A stretch of 64,000 nucleotides of DNA from Sulfurimonas autotrophica DSM 16294 (GCF_000147355.1 NC_014506.1:1240001-1304000); one strand, 5' to 3'. Positions 17,154 through 26,495 are shown, numbered from the stretch's first letter. The notes: generated by a model not told the origin, from the sequence alone. Numbers and translations: made by a program.

Positions 17154-18773
17154 ATGAATTTTCTATCTAAAGAGGCTCCGCTTCAACAGTCTATATCTGC
17201 CATGAAAGCCGTTTTATCTGATGTAGGGTGCGAAACAGTTTTTCAAGAACAAAAAAATCCTCTCTCACACTGCTACTCAGTGAATCTCAGCTCAAAAGAA
17301 GCCCCGAGACATATTTACTCTAACGGCAAAGGCGTGCTCAGTGATGCTTCCATGGCAAGTGCTTTAGGTGAATACATTGAACGTTTACAGACAAATAACT
17401 TTTTTATAGATTTTCATCTGCCAAATAAAAAATATTATCCTGATGAAGCTGCATTGGATTTTCACGAAGAATATCTCAGTGATGAACTGATGTCCGTTTA
17501 CAACTCTGAAGGCAATTTGTCACCTGAAGACTTAGTAGACTTTAATAGCGACTATGAGGACAAAATTGTTGCTCTGCCTTTCATCAAGCAATCCACTCAG
17601 GAGCGTGTTCCTATTCCGCTAAATATTTTGAGCAATCTCTACGTGAGTAATGGTTTGGCAACGGGGAATACACCACTTGAGGCAAGAGTGCAGGCATTAA
17701 GTGAAATATTTGAGAGATATGCGAAAATTGCCATCATAAAAAACGGGTATGCTCTGCCAAAATTCCCTGATGCAGTCGTAAAAAGTTTCCCAAAAGTGTA
17801 TGAAGATGTACAGGCGTTGCAAAAACTCGGCTACAAAATAGAGGTACTTGATGCTTCTCTTGGCGGAGAGTTTCCAGTGACTGCCATCTCGCTTATAAAT
17901 CCAGAAAATGCAACCCTATTTGTTTCTTTTGGTGCACACCCTATTTTAGAAGTTGCACTTGAGAGAACTATGACGGAGCTTATGCAGGGACGCTCGTTAG
18001 AGAATCTTGACAATTTTGAAGTGCCTACATTTGATATGAGTCTTGTTGCGGACAGCTTTAACCTTGAGTCGCACTTTGTAGATTCAAACGGCAAACTCGG
18101 ACTTCCTTTTTTAAGTGCCAAAAAAAGTTTTGAGTATACACCTGTTAGTTATGCAGGCAACGCAATACAAGATGAATACAACTATCTCACAGACATTCTC
18201 AAAAAAATGGACAAAGAATTTTATGTCAGAGAGTATGATTATTTGGGCTTTTACTCATGCCAAATCATTGTACCGGGTGTTTCGGAGGTTTACCCCATCG
18301 ATGATTTGATTTATAACAACAAAAACAACGGAAAACTCATCCGTGATATGGTTTTAAACTTTACAAAATATGACCCGCAGGAAATTATGCTAAATATTGA
18401 ATCTTTAGAAGATTCACTCAATGTTGAAAAGTACATCGGCGTAATTTTTGAGCAAAATTTCACTATGGCTGAGTTTAAAGCACAAATTCTTTTGCGTTTA
18501 GGCGAGTATGATGAAGCGCTTGAACTGTTAGAGTACGGTACAAACCAACTTGGTCATCTTGTTGTAGAGCTGGCTAGACTCAAAGAGATGGAGCTTGATT
18601 TTGAAGATTATGAAGAGGCTTTATATGATGTTTTTACAAAAGAGCAGGTAGATAAAGCACTTGGTATACTAGAGGGAGAAGAATTTTTGATAGACACGAC
18701 ATTGCATCAAGACTATAAAAATATGCTTACCCTCTATGACAAACTTGAGAGACAAAAATGCAAAATGAAATAG
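17154..18773 (+). CDS. ycaO: YcaO-domain protein, E. coli YcaO type
   Basis: 539 residues. The YcaO ATP-binding motifs are present: ASALGEYIERL, GLATGNTPLEARVQALSEIFERYAK and LEVALERTMTELMQGR. A C-terminal helical region has TPR-like repeats (LRLGEYDEALELLEYGTNQL). YcaO proteins activate amide backbones with ATP. E. coli YcaO has been linked to RimO-dependent methylthiolation of ribosomal protein S12. There is no RiPP precursor or partner cyclodehydratase nearby, so the housekeeping role is likelier. Its end overlaps rlmI by 16 nt, which suggests coupling. Confidence 0.85.
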   Translation: MNFLSKEAPLQQSISAMKAVLSDVGCETVFQEQKNPLSHCYSVNLSSKEAPRHIYSNGKGVLSDASMASALGEYIERLQTNNFFIDFHLPNKKYYPDEAALDFHEEYLSDELMSVYNSEGNLSPEDLVDFNSDYEDKIVALPFIKQSTQERVPIPLNILSNLYVSNGLATGNTPLEARVQALSEIFERYAKIAIIKNGYALPKFPDAVVKSFPKVYEDVQALQKLGYKIEVLDASLGGEFPVTAISLINPENATLFVSFGAHPILEVALERTMTELMQGRSLENLDNFEVPTFDMSLVADSFNLESHFVDSNGKLGLPFLSAKKSFEYTPVSYAGNAIQDEYNYLTDILKKMDKEFYVREYDYLGFYSCQIIVPGVSEVYPIDDLIYNNKNNGKLIRDMVLNFTKYDPQEIMLNIESLEDSLNVEKYIGVIFEQNFTMAEFKAQILLRLGEYDEALELLEYGTNQLGHLVVELARLKEMELDFEDYEEALYDVFTKEQVDKALGILEGEEFLIDTTLHQDYKNMLTLYDKLERQKCKMK

Positions 18774-19957
18774 ATCTCACACTCAAATCCGACTTTATAG
18801 AGCAGATAAAAAACGGCTACCCTCTTATATCTAAAGAATGCGTTGAAGATTGGAGTACAATAACACAAGAAGGTTCCATACTCAGGCTAATTGACAAGAA
18901 AAAAAACTTTATTGCCAAAGGCTATTACGGTCTTCAAAACAAAGGCCAAAGCTGGGTACTTTCACGCAAAGCAGATGAAGCAATAGACACAGATTTTTTC
19001 AAACATAAAATAAAAGCCGCCCTAGCCTACAGAAAAGATTTTTTTGCTAACGAGCAAACAACTGCCTTTAGAGTTTTAAACGGCGAAGGTGACGGAATCG
19101 GCGGCTTGAGTATTGATTATTTTGAAGGGTATTATCTTTTTACCTGGTACAGCATAGGAATATATGAGCTAAAAGAGATGATACTTGAAGCTTTTAAACA
19201 AAGTGTCGATTTTAAAGGCATCTATCAAAAAAAGCGTTTTGATACAAAAGGCAGATATCTTGATGATAACAATGACTTTGTTTGCGGCAAAGAAGCACCA
19301 CGGCCTTTACATGTAAAGGAAAATGGTGCCAAATTTGCAATTTATTTGGATGATGGAGCGATGGTCGGGGTATTTTTAGACCAAAGAGATGTAAGAAAAG
19401 CCATTCGTGACAAATATGCGAAAGACAAAACCGTGCTCAACACCTTTTCATACACCGGTGCATTTTCTGTATTTGCAGCCCTTGGCGGTGCAAAAAGTAC
19501 AACAAGTGTAGATTTGGCAAAAAGAAGCCTGCCTAAAACAAAAGAACAATTCAGCATTAACAATATTGACTTAGAAAAACAAAATATCGTTGTTGAAGAT
19601 GTCTTTTTATACTTCAAGTATGCCGTGAGAAAAAAACTTCTTTTTGATATGGTTGTCGTGGATCCACCAAGTTTTGCACGTTCAAAAAAACATACATTCA
19701 GTGCAAGCAAAGACTATGTAAAACTCCTCAAAGAAGTCATACAAATAACAAATAGCGGCGGCATTATCGTCGCTTCCACCAATGCTGCTAACTTTAGTAT
19801 GATGACTTTTCGAGGCTTTATAGACAAAGCTTTTAAAGAGTTAAAAATAAAATACAAAGTGCAAGAGAGTTACTCTCTGCCAAAAGATTTTCGCGTGGCA
19901 GAGAAGTTTAAAGAAAGCGACTACTTAAAAGTGGTGTTTGTACAAAGAGTAAAATAA
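18758..19957 (+). CDS. rlmI: Class I rRNA methyltransferase, RlmI-like
   Basis: 399 residues with a small N-terminal PUA-like domain, a beta-hairpin linker region (GDGIGGLSIDYFEGYYLF) and a Rossmann SAM domain. Key motifs are FLDQRDVRKAIR, VLNTFSYTGAFSVFAALGGA (SAM), SVDLAKRSL and VVVDPPSFARSKK. E. coli RlmI makes m5C1962 in 23S rRNA. The gene overlaps ycaO by 16 nt. Its last 37 nt overlap the convergent rhodanese gene, so the two coding ends share DNA on opposite strands. Confidence 0.87.
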   Translation: MQNEIDLTLKSDFIEQIKNGYPLISKECVEDWSTITQEGSILRLIDKKKNFIAKGYYGLQNKGQSWVLSRKADEAIDTDFFKHKIKAALAYRKDFFANEQTTAFRVLNGEGDGIGGLSIDYFEGYYLFTWYSIGIYELKEMILEAFKQSVDFKGIYQKKRFDTKGRYLDDNNDFVCGKEAPRPLHVKENGAKFAIYLDDGAMVGVFLDQRDVRKAIRDKYAKDKTVLNTFSYTGAFSVFAALGGAKSTTSVDLAKRSLPKTKEQFSINNIDLEKQNIVVEDVFLYFKYAVRKKLLFDMVVVDPPSFARSKKHTFSASKDYVKLLKEVIQITNSGGIIVASTNAANFSMMTFRGFIDKAFKELKIKYKVQESYSLPKDFRVAEKFKESDYLKVVFVQRVK

Positions 19958-20373
19958 CCAAGATAGTTTTTAATCTCTTTACCTGCATTTACCCAGCTCT
20001 CTATTCCGCCTTCAAGGTTTACAACATTACTAAAACCTAAATCTTTTAATGTTTTAGCAGCCATTAGCCCTCTGGCACCCTTAAGGCAATAGCAAACTAT
20101 TTGATGATCACTCAAATTAACGAGCTTGTCATCAACGGCAAATTCAATTTTACCTCTTGGAATAGTAAAAATAGACTTAGCGGGTATGACACCACTGGCA
20201 AATTCATCGGCTTCTCTGACATCAATCAAAACCATATTTTCCAAGTCAATATCTTCAACTTTTATCTGTTTTATTTCCTCTTTGGCTTTTGTGAGCAACT
20301 CCTTTAAGTGCCCCTTTATTAGGCCGATATCACACCTTTTATAGTACTCTTTCATCTGTTCATTATGATTCAT
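19921..20373 (-). CDS. Single-domain rhodanese sulfurtransferase
   Basis: 150 residues. A helical N-terminal part of about 45 residues is followed by a rhodanese fold: VLIDVREADEFASGVIPAKS, the active-site loop IVCYCLKGARG (Cys in CLKGARG) and VVNLEGGIESWVNAG. It moves sulfane sulfur or acts on persulfides, which would suit a sulfur-oxidizing organism, but the substrate is unknown. The start is well supported by AAGGGGG six bases upstream of ATG. Its 3' end overlaps rlmI. Confidence 0.85.
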   Translation of the reverse strand: MNHNEQMKEYYKRCDIGLIKGHLKELLTKAKEEIKQIKVEDIDLENMVLIDVREADEFASGVIPAKSIFTIPRGKIEFAVDDKLVNLSDHQIVCYCLKGARGLMAAKTLKDLGFSNVVNLEGGIESWVNAGKEIKNYLGYFTLCTNTTFK

Positions 20374-20486
20374 AATATCCCCCTTTTTTTATAGTATACA
20401 ACTCCATAGCTTAATGAATAAATAAGGCTTCTTTATTATTTCTAAGTATATTTGGATAAAATACAAGAAAAAATAAAGATTTTTCA

Positions 20487-21761
20487 ATGAATATACCAAA
20501 TGATTTAATAAAAGATAAAAAAATCCTCCTTGCAGTGACAGGTTCTATTGCTATATATAAAACACTTGAACTCGTTAGAAACTTCGTTAAAGCAGGAGCA
20601 GAAGTAAAAGTCGTGATGAGCCAAAGTGCAAAAAAATTCATAGCTCCGCTTACATTTGAAACACTCACTTCCAATCAAGTTCTTGATGATACGAATGAAT
20701 CTTGGGCAAATGAACATAATCATATTCAAACAACAGAATGGGCAGATATTATGGTCATTGCGCCTGCGACTGCAAATACAATTGCAAAACTTGCCAATGC
20801 CATTGCTGATAACATGCTATTGCAGTGTGCTCTTGCATTTAGCGGTATGAAAATTTTAGCTCCTTCAGCAAATACAAATATGCTTGAAAATCCCATAACA
20901 CAGGCAAATCTGAAGATGCTTGGAATTTCAAACTATACTATTTTAGAGACTCAGACAAAAGAACTTGCCTGTAAAACAGTCGGTGACGGTGCTATGGCTG
21001 AGCCATTAGACATTTTTTATCAAACTTGCCGTGAGCTGCTCAAAGAAGAGTTTTGGGAGCATAGACGCGTTATAGTTACGGGCGGTGGTACTATTGAGAA
21101 GATAGATGAAGTGCGTTATATTTCAAATTTTTCAAGTGGAAAAATGGCATCTGCACTAGCAACTGCACTTTACTTAAAAGGTGCGGATGTAAACCTCATT
21201 GCGACAAAATTTGACAGTGATTTACCTGTAAATATGCATAAAATAGAAGTCGAAGATTCAGAGGAAATGCTTGAGTATCTGGTAGATTCTATACGCATTG
21301 CAAAAAAAGGCAAGCTCTCAAAACCTACACTTGTTCGAGATGAACATATACATGTAATCCAAAAGAAACCTTATCTCTTTATGGCGGCAGCTGTGAGTGA
21401 CTATGTTCCTGAATTTCCACAAGATTCCAAGCTCAAAAAAGAGAATTTAGGTGAAAAATGGGAATTGGGCCTTAAAAAGAATATAGATATATTAAGTTCT
21501 ATTGATAAAGAAGGTATAACAGTCATAGGTTTTAAAGCTGAAATAGACAAAGACAAAGCAAAAGAAAATGCCAAAGAAATGCTTCAGAAAAAAGGGCTTG
21601 ACGGAGTTTGTTTAAATATTTTAGACAATGCGCAAAGCTTTGGCAGTGATGACAATGAAATCGAATTTATTACAGCACACAAAGATGTCCTCTTGCCTAG
21701 AGATGATAAACTGAGTGTTTCATTTGAAATAGTAAAAAATGCAAAAGAACTTCAAGAGTAG
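20487..21761 (+). CDS. coaBC: Phosphopantothenoylcysteine decarboxylase / synthase
   Basis: Two steps of coenzyme A synthesis. The flavoprotein decarboxylase domain (CoaC) has KILLAVTGSIAIYKTLELVR, the catalytic-His-like context TTEWADIMVIAPATANTIAKLANAIADN and PSANTNML. The synthase domain (CoaB) has RRVIVTGGGTIEKIDEVRYISNFSSGKMASALA, AAAVSDYVPEFP and IGFKAE. The length of 424 residues is normal. A TAAAAT box lies about 25 bp upstream. First gene of a tight operon running to truA. Confidence 0.95.
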   Translation: MNIPNDLIKDKKILLAVTGSIAIYKTLELVRNFVKAGAEVKVVMSQSAKKFIAPLTFETLTSNQVLDDTNESWANEHNHIQTTEWADIMVIAPATANTIAKLANAIADNMLLQCALAFSGMKILAPSANTNMLENPITQANLKMLGISNYTILETQTKELACKTVGDGAMAEPLDIFYQTCRELLKEEFWEHRRVIVTGGGTIEKIDEVRYISNFSSGKMASALATALYLKGADVNLIATKFDSDLPVNMHKIEVEDSEEMLEYLVDSIRIAKKGKLSKPTLVRDEHIHVIQKKPYLFMAAAVSDYVPEFPQDSKLKKENLGEKWELGLKKNIDILSSIDKEGITVIGFKAEIDKDKAKENAKEMLQKKGLDGVCLNILDNAQSFGSDDNEIEFITAHKDVLLPRDDKLSVSFEIVKNAKELQE

Positions 21762-22442
21762 ATGATGAACAAAGCCAAACATATTGCTATTATCATGGAT
21801 GGCAACGGCCGCTGGGCAGAACTGCAAGGCAAAAAACGAGTCAAAGGGCATGAGGCAGGTGCAAAAGTGGTCAAAGAAATCACAACCTACTGCTCAAATG
21901 ATGAAGATATAGAGCGCTTGACACTCTATGCATTTTCAACAGAAAACTGGAAAAGACCGCGTCTTGAAGTTGAATTTTTGATGAAACTTTTAGAAAAGTA
22001 CCTCAAAGACGAGCTTCTTTCATACTTACAAAATAATGTCAAATTTGAAGCTATCGGCGATATACGGGCCTTTTCAAAATCATTGCAAAAGACGATACAA
22101 ATGGTTGAAGAAAAAACTGCCCACTGTGACGGTCTTGTTCAAAGTCTCGCGCTTAACTATGGCTCACAAGATGAAATTCTTCGTGCGGTCAATTCTTTAA
22201 AAAAGCATGATGAAAACATCACAGTAGAAATGCTTAATAATGCACTTGATTGCAAACAAGACGTGGATTTATTGATTCGCACAGGAGGAGACAAAAGACT
22301 CTCCAACTTTCTGCTATGGCAGTCAGCATATGCAGAACTTTTTTTTACAGACACGCTCTGGCCTGACTTTACATGTAAAGAGCTTGAAAAAATCATACAT
22401 AAATTTACAAAAGTCGAAAGACGATTTGGCGGTCTCAAATGA
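21762..22442 (+). CDS. uppS: Undecaprenyl pyrophosphate synthase
   Basis: 226 residues; cis-prenyltransferase making the C55 carrier for cell-wall glycan synthesis. The signature IAIIMDGNGRWAE places the catalytic Asp at residue 13. YAFSTENWKRPRLEV, the R-T-G-G region (LLIRTGGDKRLSNFLLWQSAYAELFF) and a C-terminal RRFGG follow. The canonical RTSGE reads RTGGD here. It starts directly after the coaBC stop with ATGATG and overlaps the prepilin peptidase gene by 4 nt. Confidence 0.96.
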   Translation: MMNKAKHIAIIMDGNGRWAELQGKKRVKGHEAGAKVVKEITTYCSNDEDIERLTLYAFSTENWKRPRLEVEFLMKLLEKYLKDELLSYLQNNVKFEAIGDIRAFSKSLQKTIQMVEEKTAHCDGLVQSLALNYGSQDEILRAVNSLKKHDENITVEMLNNALDCKQDVDLLIRTGGDKRLSNFLLWQSAYAELFFTDTLWPDFTCKELEKIIHKFTKVERRFGGLK

Positions 22443-23257
22443 TGGAACTTGGCATAGCTTTTATTATAGGTTTACTTTTTGGTTCATTTTTAAATGTTGT
22501 TATTCTTCGTATACCAAAAGGTGAGAGTGTTGTTTTTGATGCTTCACACTGCACATCTTGTGGTAAAAAGCTAAAGCCATGGCACAATATTCCTCTGCTT
22601 TCATGGCTTCTCTTACGAGGCAAGTGCGCTTACTGTAAAAGTAGTATTTCTATGCAGTACCCTCTTGTTGAACTGCTCTCAGGATTTATTTTTGTCGTCA
22701 TAGCCAATAAATTCGGTTTAGAGTTTCCGGCATTTTTTATAGCACTAAGTTTTTTAATGCTTTTAGCCCTTTCGGTTATAGATTTTAGATATAAAATGAT
22801 ACCCGACTCACTCAACCTTTTGGCAATTTTCTTCGCTATTATGGGTGCATGGAGCATAAATGGAGTCATTATAAATCTTGAAAATGCTTTGCTCTTTGCA
22901 GGTGGTTTTACACTTCTGCGTTTTGCACTTTCATATTACCTAACATCTTCGGTCTATAAAGCCGGATTAAAAACAAAAACATCTTGGAACAAACACTATG
23001 ACAGAACGCCTTTTATAGAAGCTATGGGAGAAGGTGACATTATGGTTGCGGCTACAATGGGTGCACTTCTTGGTGTAAAACTTGGTCTTTTTGCCATTTT
23101 TCTCTCAGCACTCTTAGCGCTTCCTGTTATGCTGTTCGTTTTAAATAAATCAAAAGAGGAACAGCGTGTTCCTTTTGTTCCCTTTTTAGCTCTTGCTACA
23201 TTTATAGTCTATATTTATGACTCCCAAATCCTAAGTTTTATACAGGCCAACTACTAA
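22439..23257 (+). CDS. pilD: Prepilin peptidase / N-methyltransferase (A24)
   Basis: 272 residues. The N-terminal membrane segment is followed by the cytosolic zinc region with two CxxC pairs (CTSCGKKLKPWHNIPLLSW, CAYCKSS) of the methyltransferase part. The type 4 prepilin peptidase membrane domain shows aspartates in VIDFRYKMIPD and GEGDIMVAATMGALLG. It cleaves and methylates type IV pilins or pseudopilins in the inner membrane. No pilin genes lie in the window. It has overlapping junctions with uppS and the next gene. Confidence 0.93.
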   Translation: MMELGIAFIIGLLFGSFLNVVILRIPKGESVVFDASHCTSCGKKLKPWHNIPLLSWLLLRGKCAYCKSSISMQYPLVELLSGFIFVVIANKFGLEFPAFFIALSFLMLLALSVIDFRYKMIPDSLNLLAIFFAIMGAWSINGVIINLENALLFAGGFTLLRFALSYYLTSSVYKAGLKTKTSWNKHYDRTPFIEAMGEGDIMVAATMGALLGVKLGLFAIFLSALLALPVMLFVLNKSKEEQRVPFVPFLALATFIVYIYDSQILSFIQANY

Positions 23258-24279
23258 TGCAAAGATTACAAAAATATATACTCAATAACTTTTCTGCCCT
23301 TTTTATGTCTATCTTTTTACCGCTGTTTGTTATAGCATCGGTCATATTTTTGATTAAACTTTCCACCTACACTGCTGTAATTCAACTCAGTATTTGGGAA
23401 ATGGGGAAACTCTACCTTTTTGTTTTACCTGAGATTCTTTTTTATACCCTGCCAATTACCTTTTTTATTGCGGCTACGCTCTCATTATTTAAGCTCTCAA
23501 ATGACAACGAAATCATTGTTATTTTTGCATTGGGCATTGAGCCGGGCTTTATTGTAAAAACTTTTTTCAAACCGGCATTTATTTTAAGTCTGCTTTTAGC
23601 CTTTGACTTTTTGGTTGTTTCTCCTCATACAACAGTTTTATCAAAAAACTTTCTCTCTTATAAAAAAAGTGAAGCAAAGTTCAACCTTGCGGCCAGTGAG
23701 TTTGGAAACAGTTTTGGCGACTGGCTTTTATATATCGGGGAAAAAGATAAAGATGGTACTTTCTCAAAAGTATTTTTATTTAACAAAAAACAAGAAAATG
23801 AAGAGATACTTATAGCTGCTAAAAGAGCAACAGTCATCAACGACGCAGGTATTTTACGCCTGAAACTTATGGACGGTGAGGGTTACAGTTACTCTACAAA
23901 TAAGTTTTCTCAAGTCAATTTTAAAGCAATGCTTATAAATGATACACTCAAAGCGGATCTGACAACTTATAAACAACCTCTGCAATATTGGCTCTCAAAA
24001 GAGAATGCAGGCAGAAAGAAGCATGTTCTTATTAAAGACACCCTCTTAAGTCTTTTTCCTATGATAACACTTTTTTTAATTGCGAGCATCGGCATAGTCC
24101 AGGTCAGACATCAAAAGTCTAAAGTCTATTTATACCTCTTTTTAACTATAGTTTTATACTATGGAATGACTATTGGTTTAGAAAAAATGTTTCAATACTA
24201 TACTATTTTAGTTGTCACTCTTTCATGGCTTATCGCTACCTATATTTTCTATAGAAAAACCATTGTAAACAAGTTTTAA
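23257..24279 (+). CDS. LptF/LptG-family permease (YjgP/YjgQ)
   Basis: 340 residues with the layout of the lipopolysaccharide export permeases: three N-terminal helices, a periplasmic beta-jellyroll-like region (about 135-265, including FGDWLLYIGEKDKDGTF and DGEGYSYSTN) and three C-terminal helices. It works with LptB in the inner membrane to extract LPS toward LptC/LptA. It cannot be assigned to LptF or LptG from sequence alone, and no second copy is in the window. It overlaps pilD by one base and precedes truA by 4 nt. Confidence 0.88.
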   Translation: MQRLQKYILNNFSALFMSIFLPLFVIASVIFLIKLSTYTAVIQLSIWEMGKLYLFVLPEILFYTLPITFFIAATLSLFKLSNDNEIIVIFALGIEPGFIVKTFFKPAFILSLLLAFDFLVVSPHTTVLSKNFLSYKKSEAKFNLAASEFGNSFGDWLLYIGEKDKDGTFSKVFLFNKKQENEEILIAAKRATVINDAGILRLKLMDGEGYSYSTNKFSQVNFKAMLINDTLKADLTTYKQPLQYWLSKENAGRKKHVLIKDTLLSLFPMITLFLIASIGIVQVRHQKSKVYLYLFLTIVLYYGMTIGLEKMFQYYTILVVTLSWLIATYIFYRKTIVNKF

Positions 24280-24283
24280 ACAG

Positions 24284-24994
24284 ATGAGAGTAGCACTACA
24301 TTTAGCTTATAACGGCACACATTTCTTTGGTTCGCAAACACAAAAAGAGACATCAAAAACGGTTCTTGGCGAGCTTGAAAATGTTTTAAAAAAACTCGGT
24401 ATTGAGCAAAAAGTAATCGCAAGCGGACGAACAGACAAAGGAGTGCATGCGACAATGCAAGTCTGCCATATCGACCTGCCTCCATATTGGGAAGATACAC
24501 AAAAACTCAAAAGAGTCCTCAATGAAATGCTCAATGACGCTTTACATGTAAAGAGAATCAGACCGGTAAGTGATGATTTTCATGCAAGATACAGCGCCAA
24601 AAAAAGGACCTATCGCTACATCATAAAAACGACGCAAAGCAATCCCTTTGAAAAAGATTTTGTGACTTTTTTAAAGGATATAAATTTTGAAAACATACAA
24701 GAGAATATAGCTCTTTTTGTCGGTAAACATGATTTTAAACAGTTTATGAAGACAGGCAGTGAGGTAAAATCTACAACAAGAATCATCTATAAAGCCTTTG
24801 CATACAAATATAAAGATTATGTTGTATTAAATTTTCAGGCAAACGGATTTTTACGAAGTCAAATAAGATTAATGGTCGGTGCACTTTTATCGCTCAATGC
24901 ACAACAAATACAAGAACAACTCAACTGCAGTAACAACTACAAAATAAAACCGGCCCCAGCCAACGGACTTTATCTCTCAACAATTACATATTAA
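24284..24994 (+). CDS. truA: tRNA pseudouridine(38-40) synthase
   Basis: 236 residues. The catalytic signature ASGRTDKGVHA has its Asp at residue 51; FHARYSAKKRTYRY and FLRSQIRLMVGALL are also family features. It modifies the anticodon stem-loop. It is the last intact gene of coaBC-uppS-pilD-lptF/G-truA. The sequence just behind its stop codon is a remnant of an unrelated cytochrome gene. Confidence 0.95.
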   Translation: MRVALHLAYNGTHFFGSQTQKETSKTVLGELENVLKKLGIEQKVIASGRTDKGVHATMQVCHIDLPPYWEDTQKLKRVLNEMLNDALHVKRIRPVSDDFHARYSAKKRTYRYIIKTTQSNPFEKDFVTFLKDINFENIQENIALFVGKHDFKQFMKTGSEVKSTTRIIYKAFAYKYKDYVVLNFQANGFLRSQIRLMVGALLSLNAQQIQEQLNCSNNYKIKPAPANGLYLSTITY

Positions 24995-24999
24995 CTCCT

Positions 25000-25158
25000 C
25001 AAAACAATGACTGGTGGTACGGAGCATATGATAAAACAGGAACGACCGTCTGGTTTGAGGGGAAAATAAAATCATGTATCAAGTGCCATCAAATAGCAAA
25101 AAAAACTGATTATCTTTTTACTGAAAGTGTAATGGAAGAGATTGACTTTCAAGAGTAA
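25000..25158 (+). pseudogene. C-terminal remnant of a cytochrome P460-family gene
   Basis: An open frame of about 52 codons directly behind truA reads (Q)NNDWWYGAYDKTGTTVWF and ends with a CIKCH heme-binding motif followed by KKTDYLFTESVMEEIDF and a stop. The tail (WYG.Y...WFEGKI.SC..CH....TDYLF) is that of periplasmic cytochrome P460-like proteins, where CxxCH sits near the C-terminus. There is no signal peptide, N-terminal domain or start codon with a ribosome binding site. It is therefore the end of a gene whose front was deleted, with the breakpoint at or inside the truA 3' end. Confidence 0.65.
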
Positions 25159-25216
25159 ATTTATGCTTTTTTCGTTACACTTATCTATATTATAAATATT
25201 TTAAAAGAGAGTAATT

Positions 25217-25690
25217 ATGTTTGAAAATGTAAAAATGCCTGAAGGGCTCAATCCTGAAGTATTAGAGCATTTAATGAATCCACAAAATTATGGAAAATTA
25301 GATGATGCAGACGGTGTCGGTGTTGCTTTGGATGAAAAAACAAAAGAGTATGTCATCTTTTATACAAAACTTGACGGCGACATTATAAAAGATGTCAAAT
25401 TTGCAACAAACGGTTGTCAAGACACAGTAGTTATCGGCTCAATGTTTACACAAATGATAAAAGGTAATGACACAGAGTATGCAAATACCGCTGTAGAAAA
25501 AATGCATGATAAACTGGGGCAACTCTCGCCGCAACAGCAGATTTGCGCAGACATTGTATTTACGGCTTTTTTAGCATCACTTAAAAATTATGAAAATAGA
25601 CAAAACGGCGAAGATGAAGAGTTACATGTATTTAAAATGAAAGAAAGTTGTGAATCAACTGCAATGCCAAAGGATGAAGAAAATGAATAA
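25217..25690 (+). CDS. IscU/NifU_N-like protein lacking the canonical CGD cysteine
   Basis: 157 residues similar to Fe-S scaffold IscU: VLEHLMNPQNYGKLDDADGVG, then a segment aligned with the loop that normally holds the first cluster Cys but here reads VALDEKTKEYV. The second Cys remains in FATNGCQDT (C67), and a later Cys sits in QQQICADIVF. A C-terminal acidic tail with one more Cys follows. Loss of the first ligand makes classic scaffold function doubtful. Its stop overlaps the ATG of the next gene by 8 nt, so the two are made together. Confidence 0.7.
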   Translation: MFENVKMPEGLNPEVLEHLMNPQNYGKLDDADGVGVALDEKTKEYVIFYTKLDGDIIKDVKFATNGCQDTVVIGSMFTQMIKGNDTEYANTAVEKMHDKLGQLSPQQQICADIVFTAFLASLKNYENRQNGEDEELHVFKMKESCESTAMPKDEENE

Positions 25691-26492
25691 GACATATCAA
25701 GAAAAACATGAACTGTGGCTCTCTATACTTTTTGCATCATTTGCAGTAAATAATGAAGAAATTAAATCTCGGTTATATGATTTTTCTCAAATTGCATTTC
25801 GTCACATGAAGTGGCTGGGTCAAGAAGCATTGGAAAATGGTGAAGATTATAACTATGACAGAGATATGGTTTTGTTCAAACGTAACACAGTTTTTGAAAT
25901 CATTGAAGCACTCCAAGAAGAAATCAAAGCAATACAAAAGTTTTACCCTGAAAATATTTTAGGAGAGCGTATCAAAACTGATGACGCCTACCTTTTGGAA
26001 TATCTCTCTCAAGTTTTAAAAGATAGTGCAAATAATAAAGAAGTGACTGCCTTTAATATGCAAAGAAAATGGGACGATAAAAATCTTGCACAAGAACAGA
26101 TTGATGCACTCACACTTTTTTTATTTGAAGAATCATACAAAGAGTATGAACTTATTTTAATCTATGCCTATATGCAGGCCAGAACAAAAGATGTACTCCA
26201 TTTCAACGTTTTTCAAGATCTTGTTGACGAATCACACTTTCACCTTAAATCATTTGGCAATATGATGGCAAAACTCGGCATTTTGGCTCTTCCGAGAGAA
26301 CTCCATACCATGACCTATGTCGTCAAAGATTTAAACCAATTTGTCAAAGACGGTATAGCAGAAGAAGAAGCAGCAAAAGTAATGTGCAAAGAACTCAGTG
26401 ATGCTATTAAAGATGAAGAGCTTTCAAAATTCTTTGATTTTATTAATTATCAGGAAAGCTATCATATAGAACTTATGAAAAAACTTTTATAA
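25683..26492 (+). CDS. Ferritin-like helical protein, unknown function
   Basis: About 269 residues, almost wholly helical. Three acidic/His motifs look like a di-iron ferritin-like site: EESYKEYELILIYAY, DESHFHLKSF and QESYHIELM, with two E-x-x-H type elements. I chose ATG 25683, which overlaps the IscU-like stop (ATGAATAA); the earlier in-frame ATG at 25650 lies inside the upstream gene. A role with iron is inferred from the motifs and the IscU-like partner only. Confidence 0.6.
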   Translation: MNKTYQEKHELWLSILFASFAVNNEEIKSRLYDFSQIAFRHMKWLGQEALENGEDYNYDRDMVLFKRNTVFEIIEALQEEIKAIQKFYPENILGERIKTDDAYLLEYLSQVLKDSANNKEVTAFNMQRKWDDKNLAQEQIDALTLFLFEESYKEYELILIYAYMQARTKDVLHFNVFQDLVDESHFHLKSFGNMMAKLGILALPRELHTMTYVVKDLNQFVKDGIAEEEAAKVMCKELSDAIKDEELSKFFDFINYQESYHIELMKKLL

Positions 26493-26495
26493 GTT

